From: Solibacillus sp. FSL R5-0449
GTDB lineage: Bacteria; Bacillota; Bacilli; Bacillales_A; Planococcaceae
Length of the DNA: 64,000 bases
Reading direction: 5' to 3'
Assembly (NCBI RefSeq): GCF_037975215.1
Contig: NZ_CP150239.1
Location: 1,030,001 to 1,094,000, forward strand
The position numbers and the translations under genes are program-made. Shown here one piece after another: positions 13,286 to 22,789 of this stretch. The stretch's first letter is position 1. Each line of letters begins with the position of its first letter. Under the pieces are notes generated by a model. It did no database searches. It was not told the DNA's origin and was given only the letters and a program-made list of their open reading frames with translations.

Positions 13286-13563
13286 TGATTGTATACGCAG
13301 AAGTTGAATTCATGATTCAGACTGCCCACTCATTAAAAGAAAAGCGTGCCGTCCTTCAACGGATGGTGACGCGTACGAAACAAAAATTCAATGTTTCGGT
13401 TGCAGAAATTGACCATCAGGATGTATGGCAGCGTACAAAGCTTGCGCTTGTCGCAGTTGCTTCTTCCAAAGAAGCAGCTGAACGCGAGTTAATGCGCGCT
13501 GTCCATTATCTGCAGTCAAATCCGCAATGGGAACAGCTGGATTTTTACCGTGAATATTTATAA
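13285..13563 (+). CDS. ylxP: DUF503 protein YlxP
   Basis: A 92-aa protein of the DUF503/YlxP family, a small ferredoxin-like fold linked by location to ribosome assembly (next to infB and rbfA). The segments HSLKEKRAVLQRMVTRTKQKFNVSVAE and DVWQRTKLALV are the family core. Its ATG overlaps the infB stop (TAATG), so it is probably translated by reinitiation. No biochemical role can be read from the sequence. Confidence 0.88.
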   Translation: MIVYAEVEFMIQTAHSLKEKRAVLQRMVTRTKQKFNVSVAEIDHQDVWQRTKLALVAVASSKEAAERELMRAVHYLQSNPQWEQLDFYREYL

Positions 13564-13622
13564 CGTCCACATTTTGTGGCAAACTGTACTATTAATTACG
13601 CAATTTAAATGAGGTGACATTT

Positions 13623-13967
13623 ATGTCTCTACGTTCTAATCGAGTTGCTGAGCAAATGAAGAAAGAAATTACTGAAATCATTGCGCGAAAAATCAAAGAT
13701 CCGCGTGTAGGCTTCGTTACGGTTACTGATGTAGCGGTAACAGGAGACTTACAGCAAGCAACTGTTTATATTACATCGTTAGGCAATGAACGCGAACGCG
13801 CGGAAACATTGCAAGCGTTAGAAAAAGCATCCGGTTTCATCCGTTCGGAAGTCGGTTCACGTATCCGCTTACGACGTACGCCTGAACTTGCATTCGAATT
13901 CGATACAGCAATCGAATACGGAAACAAAATCGATGCATTACTACGTGGCCTACACGAAGATAAATAA
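13623..13967 (+). CDS. rbfA: 30S ribosome-binding factor RbfA
   Basis: A 114-aa KH-like protein that binds immature 30S subunits near the 5' end of 16S r[16 protein letters not shown] at the N terminus, [11 protein letters not shown] and the [14 protein letters not shown]-terminal motif are diagnostic. The ATG at 13623 is preceded by GAGGTGA; an in-frame GTG at 13614 lies inside that site. A strong terminator follows, so the rimP-rbfA unit ends here and truB starts a new block 400 bp later. Confidence 0.95.
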   Translation: MSLRSNRVAEQMKKEITEIIARKIKDPRVGFVTVTDVAVTGDLQQATVYITSLGNERERAETLQALEKASGFIRSEVGSRIRLRRTPELAFEFDTAIEYGNKIDALLRGLHEDK

Positions 13968-13974
13968 AACTAAG

Positions 13975-14011
13975 AAGTCTGCACTGCATAACTATGCAGG
14001 CAGACTTTTTT
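13975..14011 (+). terminator. Intrinsic terminator after rbfA
   Basis: AAGTCTGC, an inner CTGCAT/ATGCAG, and GCAGACTT followed by TTTTTT form a long stem ending the rimP-rbfA operon. Confidence 0.9.
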
Positions 14012-14071
14012 GCTTATAAACCGAATTGTAGAATACTTAAGTTTCGTTAAGAAAAATACTTTATGCTAAGC

Positions 14072-14290
14072 TAGAGTGACGCGAAGCGAAGGGGGGCGAG
14101 TGTAGCTGACGGCTAACGCCTTTCGCTACAAGCAGGCTTCCTGCGGGAAAAGCACGAGGGAGAGACTACAGGCTCGAGCCGTGCCCGCGGAATATTAGAA
14201 CGAATGCTAAAACCGTTACGTCGTGTAACAACGCATTCGTGACCAACGTCCTGTTGGCCTCCCGTAGCGAAGCAGAACGGATTGTATGAA
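14072..14290. repeat. Dispersed GC-rich intergenic repeat, family A (copy 1)
   Basis: This occupies most of the 403-bp gap between rbfA and truB and is much richer in GC than its surroundings. It contains GAGACTACAGGCTC followed by GCCCGCGG, then a module with CGAATGC/GCATTCG, GTTAC/GTAAC and CCAAC/GTTGG hairpins ending in GGCCTC. The module at 14199-14262 recurs at 19302-19365. No open frame. It resembles the noncoding palindromic repeats common in Bacillaceae and Planococcaceae chromosomes. Confidence 0.7.
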
Positions 14291-14370
14291 AAGTACCAAC
14301 TATAGCTAAAGCTTATATCAAAGAATCTATTAAATATCGAAATCCCTATTTCAAACAAAGGAGCAAAACA

Positions 14371-15282
14371 ATGAACGGTATTTTGCCATTATGGAAAGAG
14401 CGCGGCATGACAAGTCATGACTGTGTCTTTAAATTACGAAAAATATTGAAGACGAAAAAAGTAGGGCATACCGGGACACTTGATCCGGGTGTAGAAGGCG
14501 TCCTGCCAATCTGTATCGGCCAGGCAACACGTATTGCAGAATACTTAACAGATGCCGGCAAAACGTATGAAGCAGTCGTTTCAATCGGACGTACGACAAC
14601 TACAGAGGATGCGGAAGGCGAAACAGTCGAGCAAAATACAGATTTCAAATCATTTACTCGTGAAGAAATTTTACAAGCACTCCAAACGCTGACTGGCGAA
14701 ATCGAGCAAACGCCTCCGATGTTTTCCGCAGTAAAAGTAAACGGGAAAAAGCTTTACGAATATGCAAGAGCAGGCCAAACAGTCGAACGCCCAACACGTA
14801 AAATCACAATTTATGAGCTGGAATTACTGGATGTTGCCGAAACATTTGAAGGGGAAGAAGTGAAATTCCGGGTCCGCATCAAATGTTCGAAAGGGACGTA
14901 TATTCGTACACTAGCTGTGCAGATCGGTGAAGCATTAGGCTATCCTGCACATATGCACGAACTTGTCCGTACAGCATCAGGTACATTCACAAAAGACAAT
15001 TGCTTTACATTGGCTGAAATCGCGGAAATGATGGAAGCAGGGGAGCAGGAGAAGTTTCTGTTGCCGGTTGAATATGCATTATCCGACTATCCATACATCG
15101 AAATTACGGAAGACATTGAAAAGCAAATTTTCAATGGGCAAGTTCTCCCAATGCATACTTTATTATCAGAACATGATAAAATTGTATTTGGTGTAGAGGG
15201 ACGAGCATTTGCGGTTTACATTGCCCATCCAACAAAGAGCGGGCAAATGAAGCCGGATAAGATGTTTCCCGAAATTAATTAG
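14371..15282 (+). CDS. truB: tRNA pseudouridine(55) synthase
   Basis: A 303-aa enzyme that isomerises U55 in the T loop of tRNAs. The catalytic aspartate lies in GHTGTLDPGVEGVLPIC (about residues 31-47). KTYEAVVSIG, then the RNA-binding segment IKCSKGTYIRTLA and a C-terminal PUA-like tail complete the family pattern. The ATG at 14371 follows AAAGGAGC. The next gene, ribF, starts 10 bp later, so the two are probably cotranscribed. Confidence 0.95.
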   Translation: MNGILPLWKERGMTSHDCVFKLRKILKTKKVGHTGTLDPGVEGVLPICIGQATRIAEYLTDAGKTYEAVVSIGRTTTTEDAEGETVEQNTDFKSFTREEILQALQTLTGEIEQTPPMFSAVKVNGKKLYEYARAGQTVERPTRKITIYELELLDVAETFEGEEVKFRVRIKCSKGTYIRTLAVQIGEALGYPAHMHELVRTASGTFTKDNCFTLAEIAEMMEAGEQEKFLLPVEYALSDYPYIEITEDIEKQIFNGQVLPMHTLLSEHDKIVFGVEGRAFAVYIAHPTKSGQMKPDKMFPEIN

Positions 15283-15292
15283 GAGGCACGAG

Positions 15293-16243
15293 ATGAACGT
15301 TATTCATTTGAAATACCCCCATCAATTAGCACAGGAAATAGAAAAAGAGTCGTACTCATTAGCAATCGGATTTTTTGATGGGGTACATAAAGGACATCAG
15401 GCGGTCATTGAAGCGGCAAAGCAAAAAGCAGAGCAACTTCATATCAAAAGCGCCGTTATGACTTTTGATCCACATCCATCGATTGTATTAGGAAGACGTA
15501 ATGAAAAAGTGTTTTATATTACGCCTCTATCACAAAAATTAGATACATTAAAAAAATTGAATATCGATACAGTATTTGTTGTAAACTTTACATCAGATTT
15601 TGCAAAGCTTACACCTGAAGAATTCATTAAGTATTTTATCGTCGATTTAAATGTTCAGCATGTTACAGCTGGCTTTGACTTCTCATTCGGTCAATACGGC
15701 AAAGGCAATATGGAGCTGATGGAGCAGCTGTCTAACGGCCGTTACGGTGTGACCGTAATCGAAAAACAGCAGGATGTAGTCGAAAAAATCAGTTCCACAC
15801 GCATTCGCAAAGCATTGCAGGACGGGGAAATGGAGCAGGCTCGTAATCTATTAGGCCGTGCATTTGAAGTGCCGGGAATTGTTGTGCACGGAGATAAACG
15901 CGGACGGACAATGGGCTTCCCGACAGCAAATGTCCAGGCGATGGAAGGCTGCTATATACCGGCAACTGGTGTGTATGCAGTGAAAATTTTAGTGCAAAAT
16001 AAGTGGTATGACGGGGTGTGTAATGTAGGCTATAAACCGACATTCAACAACCCGGATGAAAAGCAGCTGTCGATTGAAGTGCATATTCTGAATTTCAATA
16101 AAAACATTTACGGTGAAGAGGTCGTTGTCGGCTGGTATAAACGGATTCGCAGTGAACGTAAATTTAACGGCATCGAAGCGCTTATTGAGCAAATTGAATT
16201 GGATAAGCAGCAAGCAATCGCCTATTTTGAACAACTACGCTAA
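15293..16243 (+). CDS. ribF: Bifunctional riboflavin kinase/FAD synthetase
   Basis: A 316-aa enzyme making FMN then FAD from riboflavin and ATP (ribC in B. subtilis). The N-terminal nucleotidyltransferase domain shows IGFFDGVHKGHQ and the FDFSFGQYGKGN loop; the C-terminal flavokinase domain shows GDKRGRTMGFPTAN and a final SERKFNGIEAL helix. Start ATG follows TTAGGAGGCACGAG. Cotranscribed with truB. No FMN riboswitch is visible upstream, as is usual for this housekeeping gene. Confidence 0.95.
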   Translation: MNVIHLKYPHQLAQEIEKESYSLAIGFFDGVHKGHQAVIEAAKQKAEQLHIKSAVMTFDPHPSIVLGRRNEKVFYITPLSQKLDTLKKLNIDTVFVVNFTSDFAKLTPEEFIKYFIVDLNVQHVTAGFDFSFGQYGKGNMELMEQLSNGRYGVTVIEKQQDVVEKISSTRIRKALQDGEMEQARNLLGRAFEVPGIVVHGDKRGRTMGFPTANVQAMEGCYIPATGVYAVKILVQNKWYDGVCNVGYKPTFNNPDEKQLSIEVHILNFNKNIYGEEVVVGWYKRIRSERKFNGIEALIEQIELDKQQAIAYFEQLR

Positions 16244-16247
16244 ATAG

Positions 16248-16277
16248 TTGCGCAATCATCAATAATTATGGTACTAT
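16248..16277 (+). promoter_or_regulatory. Probable sigma-A promoter of rpsO
   Basis: TTGCGC (16248-16253) and TACTAT (16272-16277) with an 18-bp spacer, just after the ribF stop. It would give a leader of about 95 nt before rpsO, long enough for S15 feedback control, but no specific structure is proven. Confidence 0.5.
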
Positions 16278-16379
16278 TCATTAGTACGAAATTATCGTAT
16301 GAACCTTAGCTCGGCTTTTCGCAACTCCAGCGACTGCTGTGCTATTGGGGATATTTTATTTAACAGGAGGTCATTTAAA

Positions 16380-16649
16380 ATGGCAATTACACAAGAACGT
16401 AAAAACGAAATTATCGCTGAGTACCGCGTACACGAAACAGACACTGGTTCTCCAGAAGTACAAGTAGCTGTATTAACTGCAGAAATCAACGCTTTAAACG
16501 CTCACTTAGCTACTCACAAGAAAGATTTCCACTCTCAACGTGGTCTTCTTAAAATGGTAGGTAAACGTCGTCATTTATTAAAATATTTACGTGAAAACGA
16601 CGTAGCTCGTTACCGTGAATTAATTACTAAACTTGGATTACGTCGCTAA
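16380..16649 (+). CDS. rpsO: 30S ribosomal protein S15
   Basis: An 89-aa primary 16S rRNA-binding protein of the small subunit. [35 protein letters not shown] and [19 protein letters not shown] match S15 across its length. The frame extends upstream to 16299, but AACAGGAGGTCATTTAAA before the ATG at 16380 fixes the start. Flanked by its own promoter candidate and a terminator, and followed by pnp, the standard bacterial pairing. Confidence 0.97.
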   Translation: MAITQERKNEIIAEYRVHETDTGSPEVQVAVLTAEINALNAHLATHKKDFHSQRGLLKMVGKRRHLLKYLRENDVARYRELITKLGLRR

Positions 16650-16664
16650 TACGTCGTTAGTCTG

Positions 16665-16699
16665 ATAATAAAAGCGGGATTTTTCCCGCTTTTTATTAT
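16665..16699 (+). terminator. Intrinsic terminator after rpsO
   Basis: ATAATAAAAGCGGG and CCCGCTTTTTATTAT form a stem with a 5-6 nt loop and a T-rich 3' arm. Confidence 0.9.
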
Positions 16700-16714
16700 G
16701 TTTGAAAGATTCAG

Positions 16715-16799
16715 CTTTCCATTTCAATGGTGCGATGTTTAACTTCTTTGAGCAGGTGTCAATACGCCTGTTGAAAGAAGTTAAACCATTGCTGGAAAG
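16715..16799. repeat. Long interrupted inverted repeat between rpsO and pnp
   Basis: CTTTCC/GGAAAG, CAATGG/CCATTG and GTTTAACTTCTTT/AAAGAAGTTAAAC pair in register around the centre GTGTCAATACGC, giving an extended hairpin of about 85 nt. AACTTCTTTC also forms the arms of the element at 56.16 kb. It could be a mobile-type palindrome or an RNA structure processed upstream of pnp. Confidence 0.6.
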
Positions 16800-16864
16800 T
16801 CAAAAATATTTTAAGAAATTTATCGGTAATTTTAATCAAAAAATTTAGCATAGAAAACGCTTTT

Positions 16865-16892
16865 TTGATACACTAACTATGGTACATAATAT
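16865..16892 (+). promoter_or_regulatory. Probable sigma-A promoter of pnp
   Basis: TTGATA (16865-16870) and TAATAT (16887-16892) with a 16-bp spacer, 38 bp before the pnp ATG. Confidence 0.45.
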
Positions 16893-16930
16893 GATACGTA
16901 GAGTGTTTCAATAAGAAAGGGGTTCATTTA

Positions 16931-19045
16931 ATGAACGAAAAAAAGGTCTTTTCGTATGAATGGGCAGGCCGTCCACTTGTAGTAGAAGTAGGACAGCTAG
17001 CAAAACAAGCAAATGGTGCTGCAATGATCCGCTACGGCGAAACAGCAGTTTTAGCTACGGCTACAATGTCAAAACAGCCAAAAGCATTAGATTTCTTCCC
17101 GTTAACAGTTAACTTTGAAGAACGTCTTTATGCAGCAGGTAAAATCCCGGGTGGCTTCATTAAACGTGAAGGACGTCCATCAGAAGCGGCAGTATTAACT
17201 TCTCGCTTAATCGACCGTCCAATCCGTCCAATGTTCCCGGATGGTTTCCGTAATGAAGTACAATCAATTTTAATGGTAATGTCAAATGATTCAGACTGCC
17301 CTGCAGATGTAGCAGCAATGTTTGGTTCTTCATTATCATTAGCAATTTCTGATATCCCATTCGACGGACCGATTGCAGGTGTACATGTAGGATATATCGA
17401 CGGTGAATTCGTGGTGAACCCGACTGTAGAACAATCTGCAAAATCAACAGTTCACTTAACAGTAGCAGGTAACAAAGATGCGATTAACATGGTAGAAGCA
17501 GGCGCTTTAGAAGTACCTGAAGAAATTATGCTTGAAGCGATCATGTTCGGTCATGAAGAAATTAAAAAGTTAATTGCTTTCCAAGAGCAAATTGTTGCTG
17601 AAGTTGGGAAAGAAAAACTAGAAGTAACATTATATGAATTAGACGCAGACTTAACAGCAGCGATTAAAGCTGAATGTGAAGCTGATATGAATACAGCGAT
17701 TCAAACAGTGGACAAGCAATTACGCCAAGAAAATATTACAGCGGTAAAAACACGTGTTATTGAATCTTATGAAGCGCAGGAAGCTGACGAAGATACAATG
17801 AAACAAGTGAATGCTATTTTAGATAAAATGGTAAAAGACGAAGTGCGTCGTTTAATTACAGAAGATAAAGTTCGTCCGGATGGTCGTAAGCAAGATGAAA
17901 TCCGCCCACTTTCTTCTGAAGTAGATCTATTACCACGTGCACACGGTTCAGCATTATTCACACGTGGACAAACTCAAGCATTATCAATTTGTACTTTAGG
18001 TGCTCTAGGAGACGTTCAAATTATTGACGGCTTAGGTATTGAAGAGTCAAAACGCTGGATGCACCACTATAACTTCCCACAATTCTCAGTTGGGGAAACA
18101 GGTCGTTACGGTAGCCCAGGCCGTCGTGAAATCGGTCACGGTGCATTAGGTGAGCGTGCTATTTTAGCGGTAATGCCAACAGAAGAGGAATTCCCATATG
18201 CAATCCGTTGCGTATCGGAAGTATTGGAATCAAACGGTTCTACTTCTCAAGCATCAATCTGTGCATCAACAATGGCACTTATGGCTGCAGGTGTTCCGAT
18301 TAAAGCACCAGTTGCAGGTATTGCAATGGGTCTTGTTAAAAAAGGCGAGCACTATACAGTATTATCAGATATCCAAGGTATGGAAGACCACCTTGGCGAC
18401 ATGGACTTTAAAGTGGCAGGTACAGCTAAAGGTGTAACAGCACTTCAAATGGACATTAAAATCGATGGTCTGTCTCGTGATATTTTAGAAGAAGCATTAA
18501 CTCAGGCGAAAATCGGCCGTATGCACATTTTAGAGCATATGATGTCAACGATTTCAGAGTCACGCACTTCATTATCACAATACGCACCAAAAATTGTTTC
18601 AATCAAAATTAATCCTGACAAAATCCGCGACGTAATCGGACCGGGTGGTAAAGTAATCAATAAAATTATTGATGAAACAGGCGTTAAAATTGATACAGAA
18701 CAAGATGGTACAATCTACATCGCTTCAGCTGATGAAGCAATGATTAACCGTGCGAAAGAAATGATCGAATCAATCGTACGCGAAGCTAAAGTAGGCGAGT
18801 ACTACATGGCAACAGTAAAACGCATTGAAAAATTCGGTGCATTCTGTGAAATCTTCCCAGGTAAAGACGGCTTACTGCACATTTCTGAAATTCAGGAAGA
18901 ACGTACGAAAGAAGTAGAAGACGTATTAAAACTAGGCGATGAGTTACTAGTGAAATGTATCGAGATCGACAAACAAGGTCGCGTAAACTTATCACGTAAA
19001 GTAGTAATCAAAGAAGAAAAAGAGCGTGCGGAACAAGCAAAATAA
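16931..19045 (+). CDS. pnp: Polyribonucleotide nucleotidyltransferase (PNPase)
   Basis: A 704-aa phosphorolytic 3'-5' exoribonuclease and degradosome partner. Two RNase PH domains: the first has GETAVLATA and [21 protein letters not shown], the second [14 protein letters not shown] and [24 protein letters not shown] domain ([20 protein letters not shown]) and S1 domain ([20 protein letters not shown]) close the protein. The ATG follows AAGAAAGGGG. Monocistronic by the flanking promoter candidate and terminator. Very secure. Confidence 0.97.
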   Translation: MNEKKVFSYEWAGRPLVVEVGQLAKQANGAAMIRYGETAVLATATMSKQPKALDFFPLTVNFEERLYAAGKIPGGFIKREGRPSEAAVLTSRLIDRPIRPMFPDGFRNEVQSILMVMSNDSDCPADVAAMFGSSLSLAISDIPFDGPIAGVHVGYIDGEFVVNPTVEQSAKSTVHLTVAGNKDAINMVEAGALEVPEEIMLEAIMFGHEEIKKLIAFQEQIVAEVGKEKLEVTLYELDADLTAAIKAECEADMNTAIQTVDKQLRQENITAVKTRVIESYEAQEADEDTMKQVNAILDKMVKDEVRRLITEDKVRPDGRKQDEIRPLSSEVDLLPRAHGSALFTRGQTQALSICTLGALGDVQIIDGLGIEESKRWMHHYNFPQFSVGETGRYGSPGRREIGHGALGERAILAVMPTEEEFPYAIRCVSEVLESNGSTSQASICASTMALMAAGVPIKAPVAGIAMGLVKKGEHYTVLSDIQGMEDHLGDMDFKVAGTAKGVTALQMDIKIDGLSRDILEEALTQAKIGRMHILEHMMSTISESRTSLSQYAPKIVSIKINPDKIRDVIGPGGKVINKIIDETGVKIDTEQDGTIYIASADEAMINRAKEMIESIVREAKVGEYYMATVKRIEKFGAFCEIFPGKDGLLHISEIQEERTKEVEDVLKLGDELLVKCIEIDKQGRVNLSRKVVIKEEKERAEQAK

Positions 19046-19071
19046 TTGTTTTCAATCGTATCCAACAAGAT

Positions 19072-19111
19072 AAAAAGGGAGGTTGTACACTATTGTACAG
19101 CCTCTTTTTTA
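19072..19111 (+). terminator. Intrinsic terminator after pnp
   Basis: AAAAAGGGAGGTTGTACA and TGTACAGCCTCTTTTTT form a long stem with a 4-nt loop. Confidence 0.92.
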
Positions 19112-19164
19112 AATAATATTATGTTGATGGAATAGCAATATCCATAACTTGATGAAGAATAGTA

Positions 19165-19385
19165 AGGGGAGGTATGCGTAATGGAGAGGCCGACTTCTAG
19201 GGGATTAAGCGTGCGCGGAAAATCTGGTTGCTCCTGCGGTTACTCGTCTCAAAGCTTTATTCAAAGCTTTGGAGCTACGCCCCCGGAAATAATGGAACGA
19301 ATGCTAAGAGCGTCACATCGTGTGACAACGCATTCGTGACCAACATCCTGTTGGCCTCTCGGAATGAAGCATACCGGACTATATA
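19165..19385. repeat. Dispersed GC-rich intergenic repeat, family A (copy 2)
   Basis: This fills the 416-bp gap between pnp and the M16 peptidase gene. Bases 19302-19365 match the module at 14199-14262 closely (GAACGAATGCTAA, CGTGT, ACAACGCATTCGTGACCAAC, TCCTGTTGGCCTC). The CGAATGC/GCATTCG and CCAAC/GTTGG pairings are kept although several bases differ. The left part differs and holds its own CAAAGCTTT-containing palindrome. No coding potential. Confidence 0.7.
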
Positions 19386-19461
19386 AATAAGCCGCAAATT
19401 GGAATACTACTGATTTATACGTCATACTTATAATTTATTAGCCGAAATAAAGGAGAAATTT

Positions 19462-20688
19462 ATGGTACAAGTAATTACAGCAAAAAATGGCGTGCGTATT
19501 GTCACAGAGCAAATGCCGCATGTCCGGTCATTATCGGTCGGCATTTGGGTCAATGCAGGCTCACGCTACGAAACAAAAGAAGAAAATGGGATTACCCATT
19601 TCATCGAACATATGCTTTTCAAAGGAACGAAAAACCGTACAGCCCGTCAGATCGCGGAAGAATTCGACCGCATCGGCGGAGAGATCAATGCCTTCACATC
19701 GAAGGAACATACATGCTATTACGCAAAAGTGCTCGACCATCATGGTGAGCTTGCCATCGATATTCTGGCTGATATGTTCTTTAACTCTTTATTTGCAAAA
19801 GAAGAAATTGAACGTGAACGCCAAGTTGTGCTTGAAGAAATCTATATGAGTGAAGATGATCCGGCAGATGATGTCCATGAAAAATTATGGGGTGTCATGT
19901 ACCCGGATGATGCGCTGGGCCGTCCGATTTTAGGCACACCGGAAACGCTGGCAACATTCGATGAGAAGATGATCCGCACGTATATGGCGAAACATTACGG
20001 ACCTCAAAATGTTGTCATCTCGATTGCAGGGAATATTGAAAATAGTTTACTGGAAAAAGTGGAAGCATTATTCGGAAACTATGAAGCAAGTGAAGAATCG
20101 GTAATTTCCAAACCGTCTTACCCGACATTTACAGCAGGGGAAGTCGAAAAGTTACGTGATACTGAACAGGCGCATATTGCCATTTCATTCCCGGCGATTG
20201 CGGTAAAAGATCCGAAAATGTACAGCTTTATTGCGTTGAATAATATTATCGGCGGCAATATGAGTTCACGCCTGTTCCAGGAAGTGCGGGAAGAGCGCGG
20301 CTTGGCATATTCGGTATTCAGCTACCAGTCGAGCTATGAAGATGTGGGAACATTTACGATTTATGCGTCGGCATCGAAACAAAACTTGGATGCATTAAAG
20401 CAGCAGATCGACCAGACGTTATTTGACCTTGTAGCAGGCGGGGTAACGGAAACCGAGCTTGAAAATGCGAAAGAGCAGTTAAAAGGCGGTTTTGTTTTAG
20501 GGCTTGAAGGAACGGAAGACTTTATGAACCGTAACGGGGTCAATGAACTCATCCACCAAAATCACCGTTCAGTCGATGAAGTACTGGCAAAAATCGATGC
20601 GATTTCGATGGAAACGATCGATGAGTTAATTACACAAATTTTACTATCCGAACCGGCCATTGCGATTATCGGACCGGAAAACGAATAA
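19462..20688 (+). CDS. mlpA: M16 family zinc peptidase MlpA (YmxG)
   Basis: A 408-aa processing-peptidase-like protein. The inverted zinc motif HFIEH is at residues 46-50, with the downstream glutamate in the EIYMSEDDPADD region. The C-terminal half repeats the M16 fold (GGNMSSRLFQEVREERGLAYSVFS). The B. subtilis counterpart lies in the same position after pnp and is reported to affect regulation of the dipicolinate/asd/dap genes. The ATG follows AAAGGAGAAATTT. Its terminator is shared with the convergent operon. Confidence 0.92.
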   Translation: MVQVITAKNGVRIVTEQMPHVRSLSVGIWVNAGSRYETKEENGITHFIEHMLFKGTKNRTARQIAEEFDRIGGEINAFTSKEHTCYYAKVLDHHGELAIDILADMFFNSLFAKEEIERERQVVLEEIYMSEDDPADDVHEKLWGVMYPDDALGRPILGTPETLATFDEKMIRTYMAKHYGPQNVVISIAGNIENSLLEKVEALFGNYEASEESVISKPSYPTFTAGEVEKLRDTEQAHIAISFPAIAVKDPKMYSFIALNNIIGGNMSSRLFQEVREERGLAYSVFSYQSSYEDVGTFTIYASASKQNLDALKQQIDQTLFDLVAGGVTETELENAKEQLKGGFVLGLEGTEDFMNRNGVNELIHQNHRSVDEVLAKIDAISMETIDELITQILLSEPAIAIIGPENE

Positions 20689-20690
20689 CA

Positions 20691-20733
20691 AAAAGGACAG
20701 CGCGTGCTAGCAGTTAGCATACGCTGTCCTTTT
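20691..20733. terminator. Bidirectional terminator between convergent units
   Basis: AAAAGGACAGCG and CGCTGTCCTTTT form a symmetrical stem serving mlpA on + and the ABC operon on -. The stop codon of the minus-strand gene lies in its last bases. Confidence 0.9.
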
Positions 20734-21352
20734 AAAATTCTGCGGCCAAATATTTTGTTGCAGACGATTTGAAATATTGATAATAAATAATGAAACTAAT
20801 AATTATAACAATCGGAGCTCCGATTTGTTTAATACCTATAACACTAAATAGAAGCATGCTCAGTAAATGAACAAACATAAAGAGAAGAAAGTAACCAATT
20901 AATATGCCAAATGAAATTCTTGTCGAGCCCTTTGTCGGATTGCTTAAATAGTTTTTTAACATAGAGCCGATGGAAGCAACTCCGGCAGCAAAGGCAATCG
21001 AAATTAAGGAAAACTGAAAGCCCCCGATTTGATCATTCAAATATAAATAAGTTTGATAAATCCCGATAGGAACGGCAATGATAAGCAAGAGCAGCAGACT
21101 GAAAATAAATAAACTTTTCACAAAATCTTTTGGGTCAATCGGCATTATCCGTAATCGTTTCATAAAGTGGTTTTCGAGTATGTAGCTCGAGCCTAATGAT
21201 GGTGAGAACATCAATAAATAAAAAGCCAGAAAACCTATATTAATTTCGTTGCTTATTAGCCACTGAATTGCGATCATCATTGCAATAAATAAAAAAACAG
21301 TGATCAGTAGTTTTCTCGATAGATAAAAATGAACTTTCAGTAGTGCGATCAA
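20732..21352 (-). CDS. Multi-pass membrane protein of an ABC-2-type exporter
   Basis: A 206-aa, strongly hydrophobic protein with about six predicted membrane spans (such as LLITVFLFIAMMIAIQWL and FLLFMFVHLLSMLLFSVIG). It is the last gene of a four-gene operon with a GntR regulator, an ATPase and another membrane protein, and overlaps the preceding gene by 4 bp. It is probably one half of the permease; no sequence motif identifies the substrate. Similar GntR-ABC operons in Bacillus (ytr type) respond to cell-wall antibiotics, but that role is only an analogy here. Confidence 0.6.
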   Translation of the reverse strand: MIALLKVHFYLSRKLLITVFLFIAMMIAIQWLISNEINIGFLAFYLLMFSPSLGSSYILENHFMKRLRIMPIDPKDFVKSLFIFSLLLLLIIAVPIGIYQTYLYLNDQIGGFQFSLISIAFAAGVASIGSMLKNYLSNPTKGSTRISFGILIGYFLLFMFVHLLSMLLFSVIGIKQIGAPIVIIISFIIYYQYFKSSATKYLAAEF

Positions 21353-21945
21353 ACGATATCCCTCCTGTTTTCTCGTAAGTAAGAGATGCTTGCGGCGATG
21401 ATTAAAAGTATGAATACACTTACAAATAAAATGAAGCTTTGAGATGTTGTTAAACTTTCTAAAAATATAAGTAATTGAGCTACACCTAATGGAATAAGAA
21501 CTATAAATAAGTTAATAAACCGACCAAATTTACTACGGCGAAACAGGAGGAAAAAAGCGATAATAAAAAAGCTGATGCCAAAGCTAACGAATAGCTGTCT
21601 GACGGAAGGCAAAACAAGCTGCTTTTCCAGCAATGTTTGAATCGCGGTCGTTGCGACAATTGTATAAAGAATATAGTACAATGCGTAGCGCCCTAAAAAA
21701 GAGAGGTCTACAATGAAAAATGTCTTTCTGGGAATCGGAAACAGACTTGTCATGACAAGCTGGCTCTCCCGTTGATCCAGATAAACGGCACAGAGCGCTG
21801 TTATACTGATGGACAGTATAAAGTACGCCGCGAATTCGGCACCTTCGAATAATAAAGGGAGGCCGAAAATGGATGCCACAACCGGTGTAAACAAAATCCA
21901 TGCAGACAATTGCTGACCGTAAAAACGAAAAAGCATCTGGTTCAT
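21349..21945 (-). CDS. Membrane subunit of the GntR-linked ABC transporter
   Basis: A 198-aa hydrophobic protein with about six spans, beginning MNQMLFRFYGQQLSAWILFTP. It overlaps the ATPase gene upstream by 4 bp and the second membrane gene downstream by 4 bp, so all are translated as a coupled set. It probably pairs with the 206-aa protein to form the transmembrane channel. Substrate unknown, and no recognised domain beyond general ABC-2 permease character. Confidence 0.6.
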   Translation of the reverse strand: MNQMLFRFYGQQLSAWILFTPVVASIFGLPLLFEGAEFAAYFILSISITALCAVYLDQRESQLVMTSLFPIPRKTFFIVDLSFLGRYALYYILYTIVATTAIQTLLEKQLVLPSVRQLFVSFGISFFIIAFFLLFRRSKFGRFINLFIVLIPLGVAQLLIFLESLTTSQSFILFVSVFILLIIAASISYLRENRRDIV

Positions 21946-22787
21946 TTTTTCCGCCCCTTTACGAAAAACAGCATCAGATCATCAATCGTCGGTTTTTGCA
22001 GTTCAATAACCGGATTCACAAATTCACGCATGACCAAGTACTCAACCCCAAATACATAATCCCGTTTGCCGATGATGGAATGGTTCGGTATAATTTTGGC
22101 GTCTTCATACGATCCTTTCCAAATCCCGTATCCGTACAGCAGGTCATCTTTATTTTCACTGAACAGAATTTCGCCATCATGGATAAATGTGATCGTATCG
22201 GCGATTTTCTCTAAATCCGATGTAATATGGGAAGAAAAGAGGATGGCATGATCTTCCTGTTCCATAAAGTTTTGCAGTATACCGAGCACTTCATCGCGCA
22301 CGATCGGATCAAGACCGCTCGTTGGTTCATCGAGCAGCAAAAGTTTCGGCCGATGTCCTAGTGCAAGTGAAAGGGCGAGCTTCATTTTCGCTCCTTTGGA
22401 CATCGTTTTGATTTTGTCGTACTTCGGCACATCCAACTGCTCCAGCAATTGATAAAAATAAGGGCGGTCCCACGTAGGATAAACATTTCCGTACAGAACA
22501 TCGAGTTCTTTTGGTGTGAAATTTTCCGGTACATGCAGTTCATCGAATACAACCCCGATTTGCGCCTTCAACTCCACTTCATGTTCGATATGGTCTTTTC
22601 CGAATAAAAGAATATCGCCATCAATTTTTTTCAGCAAGTTTAAAATCAGTTTGATCGTTGTAGATTTTCCGGCACCGTTTTGCCCGATAAAGCCTGCAAT
22701 CGTCCCGCTCTCCACCGTGAACGAAATATTATTTAAACGGAATTTTTTAAATTGCTTCGAAACATTTTTAACTTCAATTGCGTTCAT
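21942..22787 (-). CDS. ABC transporter ATP-binding protein
   Basis: A 281-aa ATPase. Walker A is GQNGAGKST, the Q loop is near IGVVFDELHVP, the signature is MSKGAKMKLALSLALG (a variant of LSGGQ), and Walker B is LLLLDEPTSGLD. The signature variant is common in YtrB-like exporters. Three ATGs occur in a row; the third (22787) is chosen because GGAGG lies only 1 base before the first. It overlaps neither side by more than a few bases and belongs to the GntR operon. Confidence 0.85.
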   Translation of the reverse strand: MNAIEVKNVSKQFKKFRLNNISFTVESGTIAGFIGQNGAGKSTTIKLILNLLKKIDGDILLFGKDHIEHEVELKAQIGVVFDELHVPENFTPKELDVLYGNVYPTWDRPYFYQLLEQLDVPKYDKIKTMSKGAKMKLALSLALGHRPKLLLLDEPTSGLDPIVRDEVLGILQNFMEQEDHAILFSSHITSDLEKIADTITFIHDGEILFSENKDDLLYGYGIWKGSYEDAKIIPNHSIIGKRDYVFGVEYLVMREFVNPVIELQKPTIDDLMLFFVKGRKK

Positions 22788-22789
22788 CA

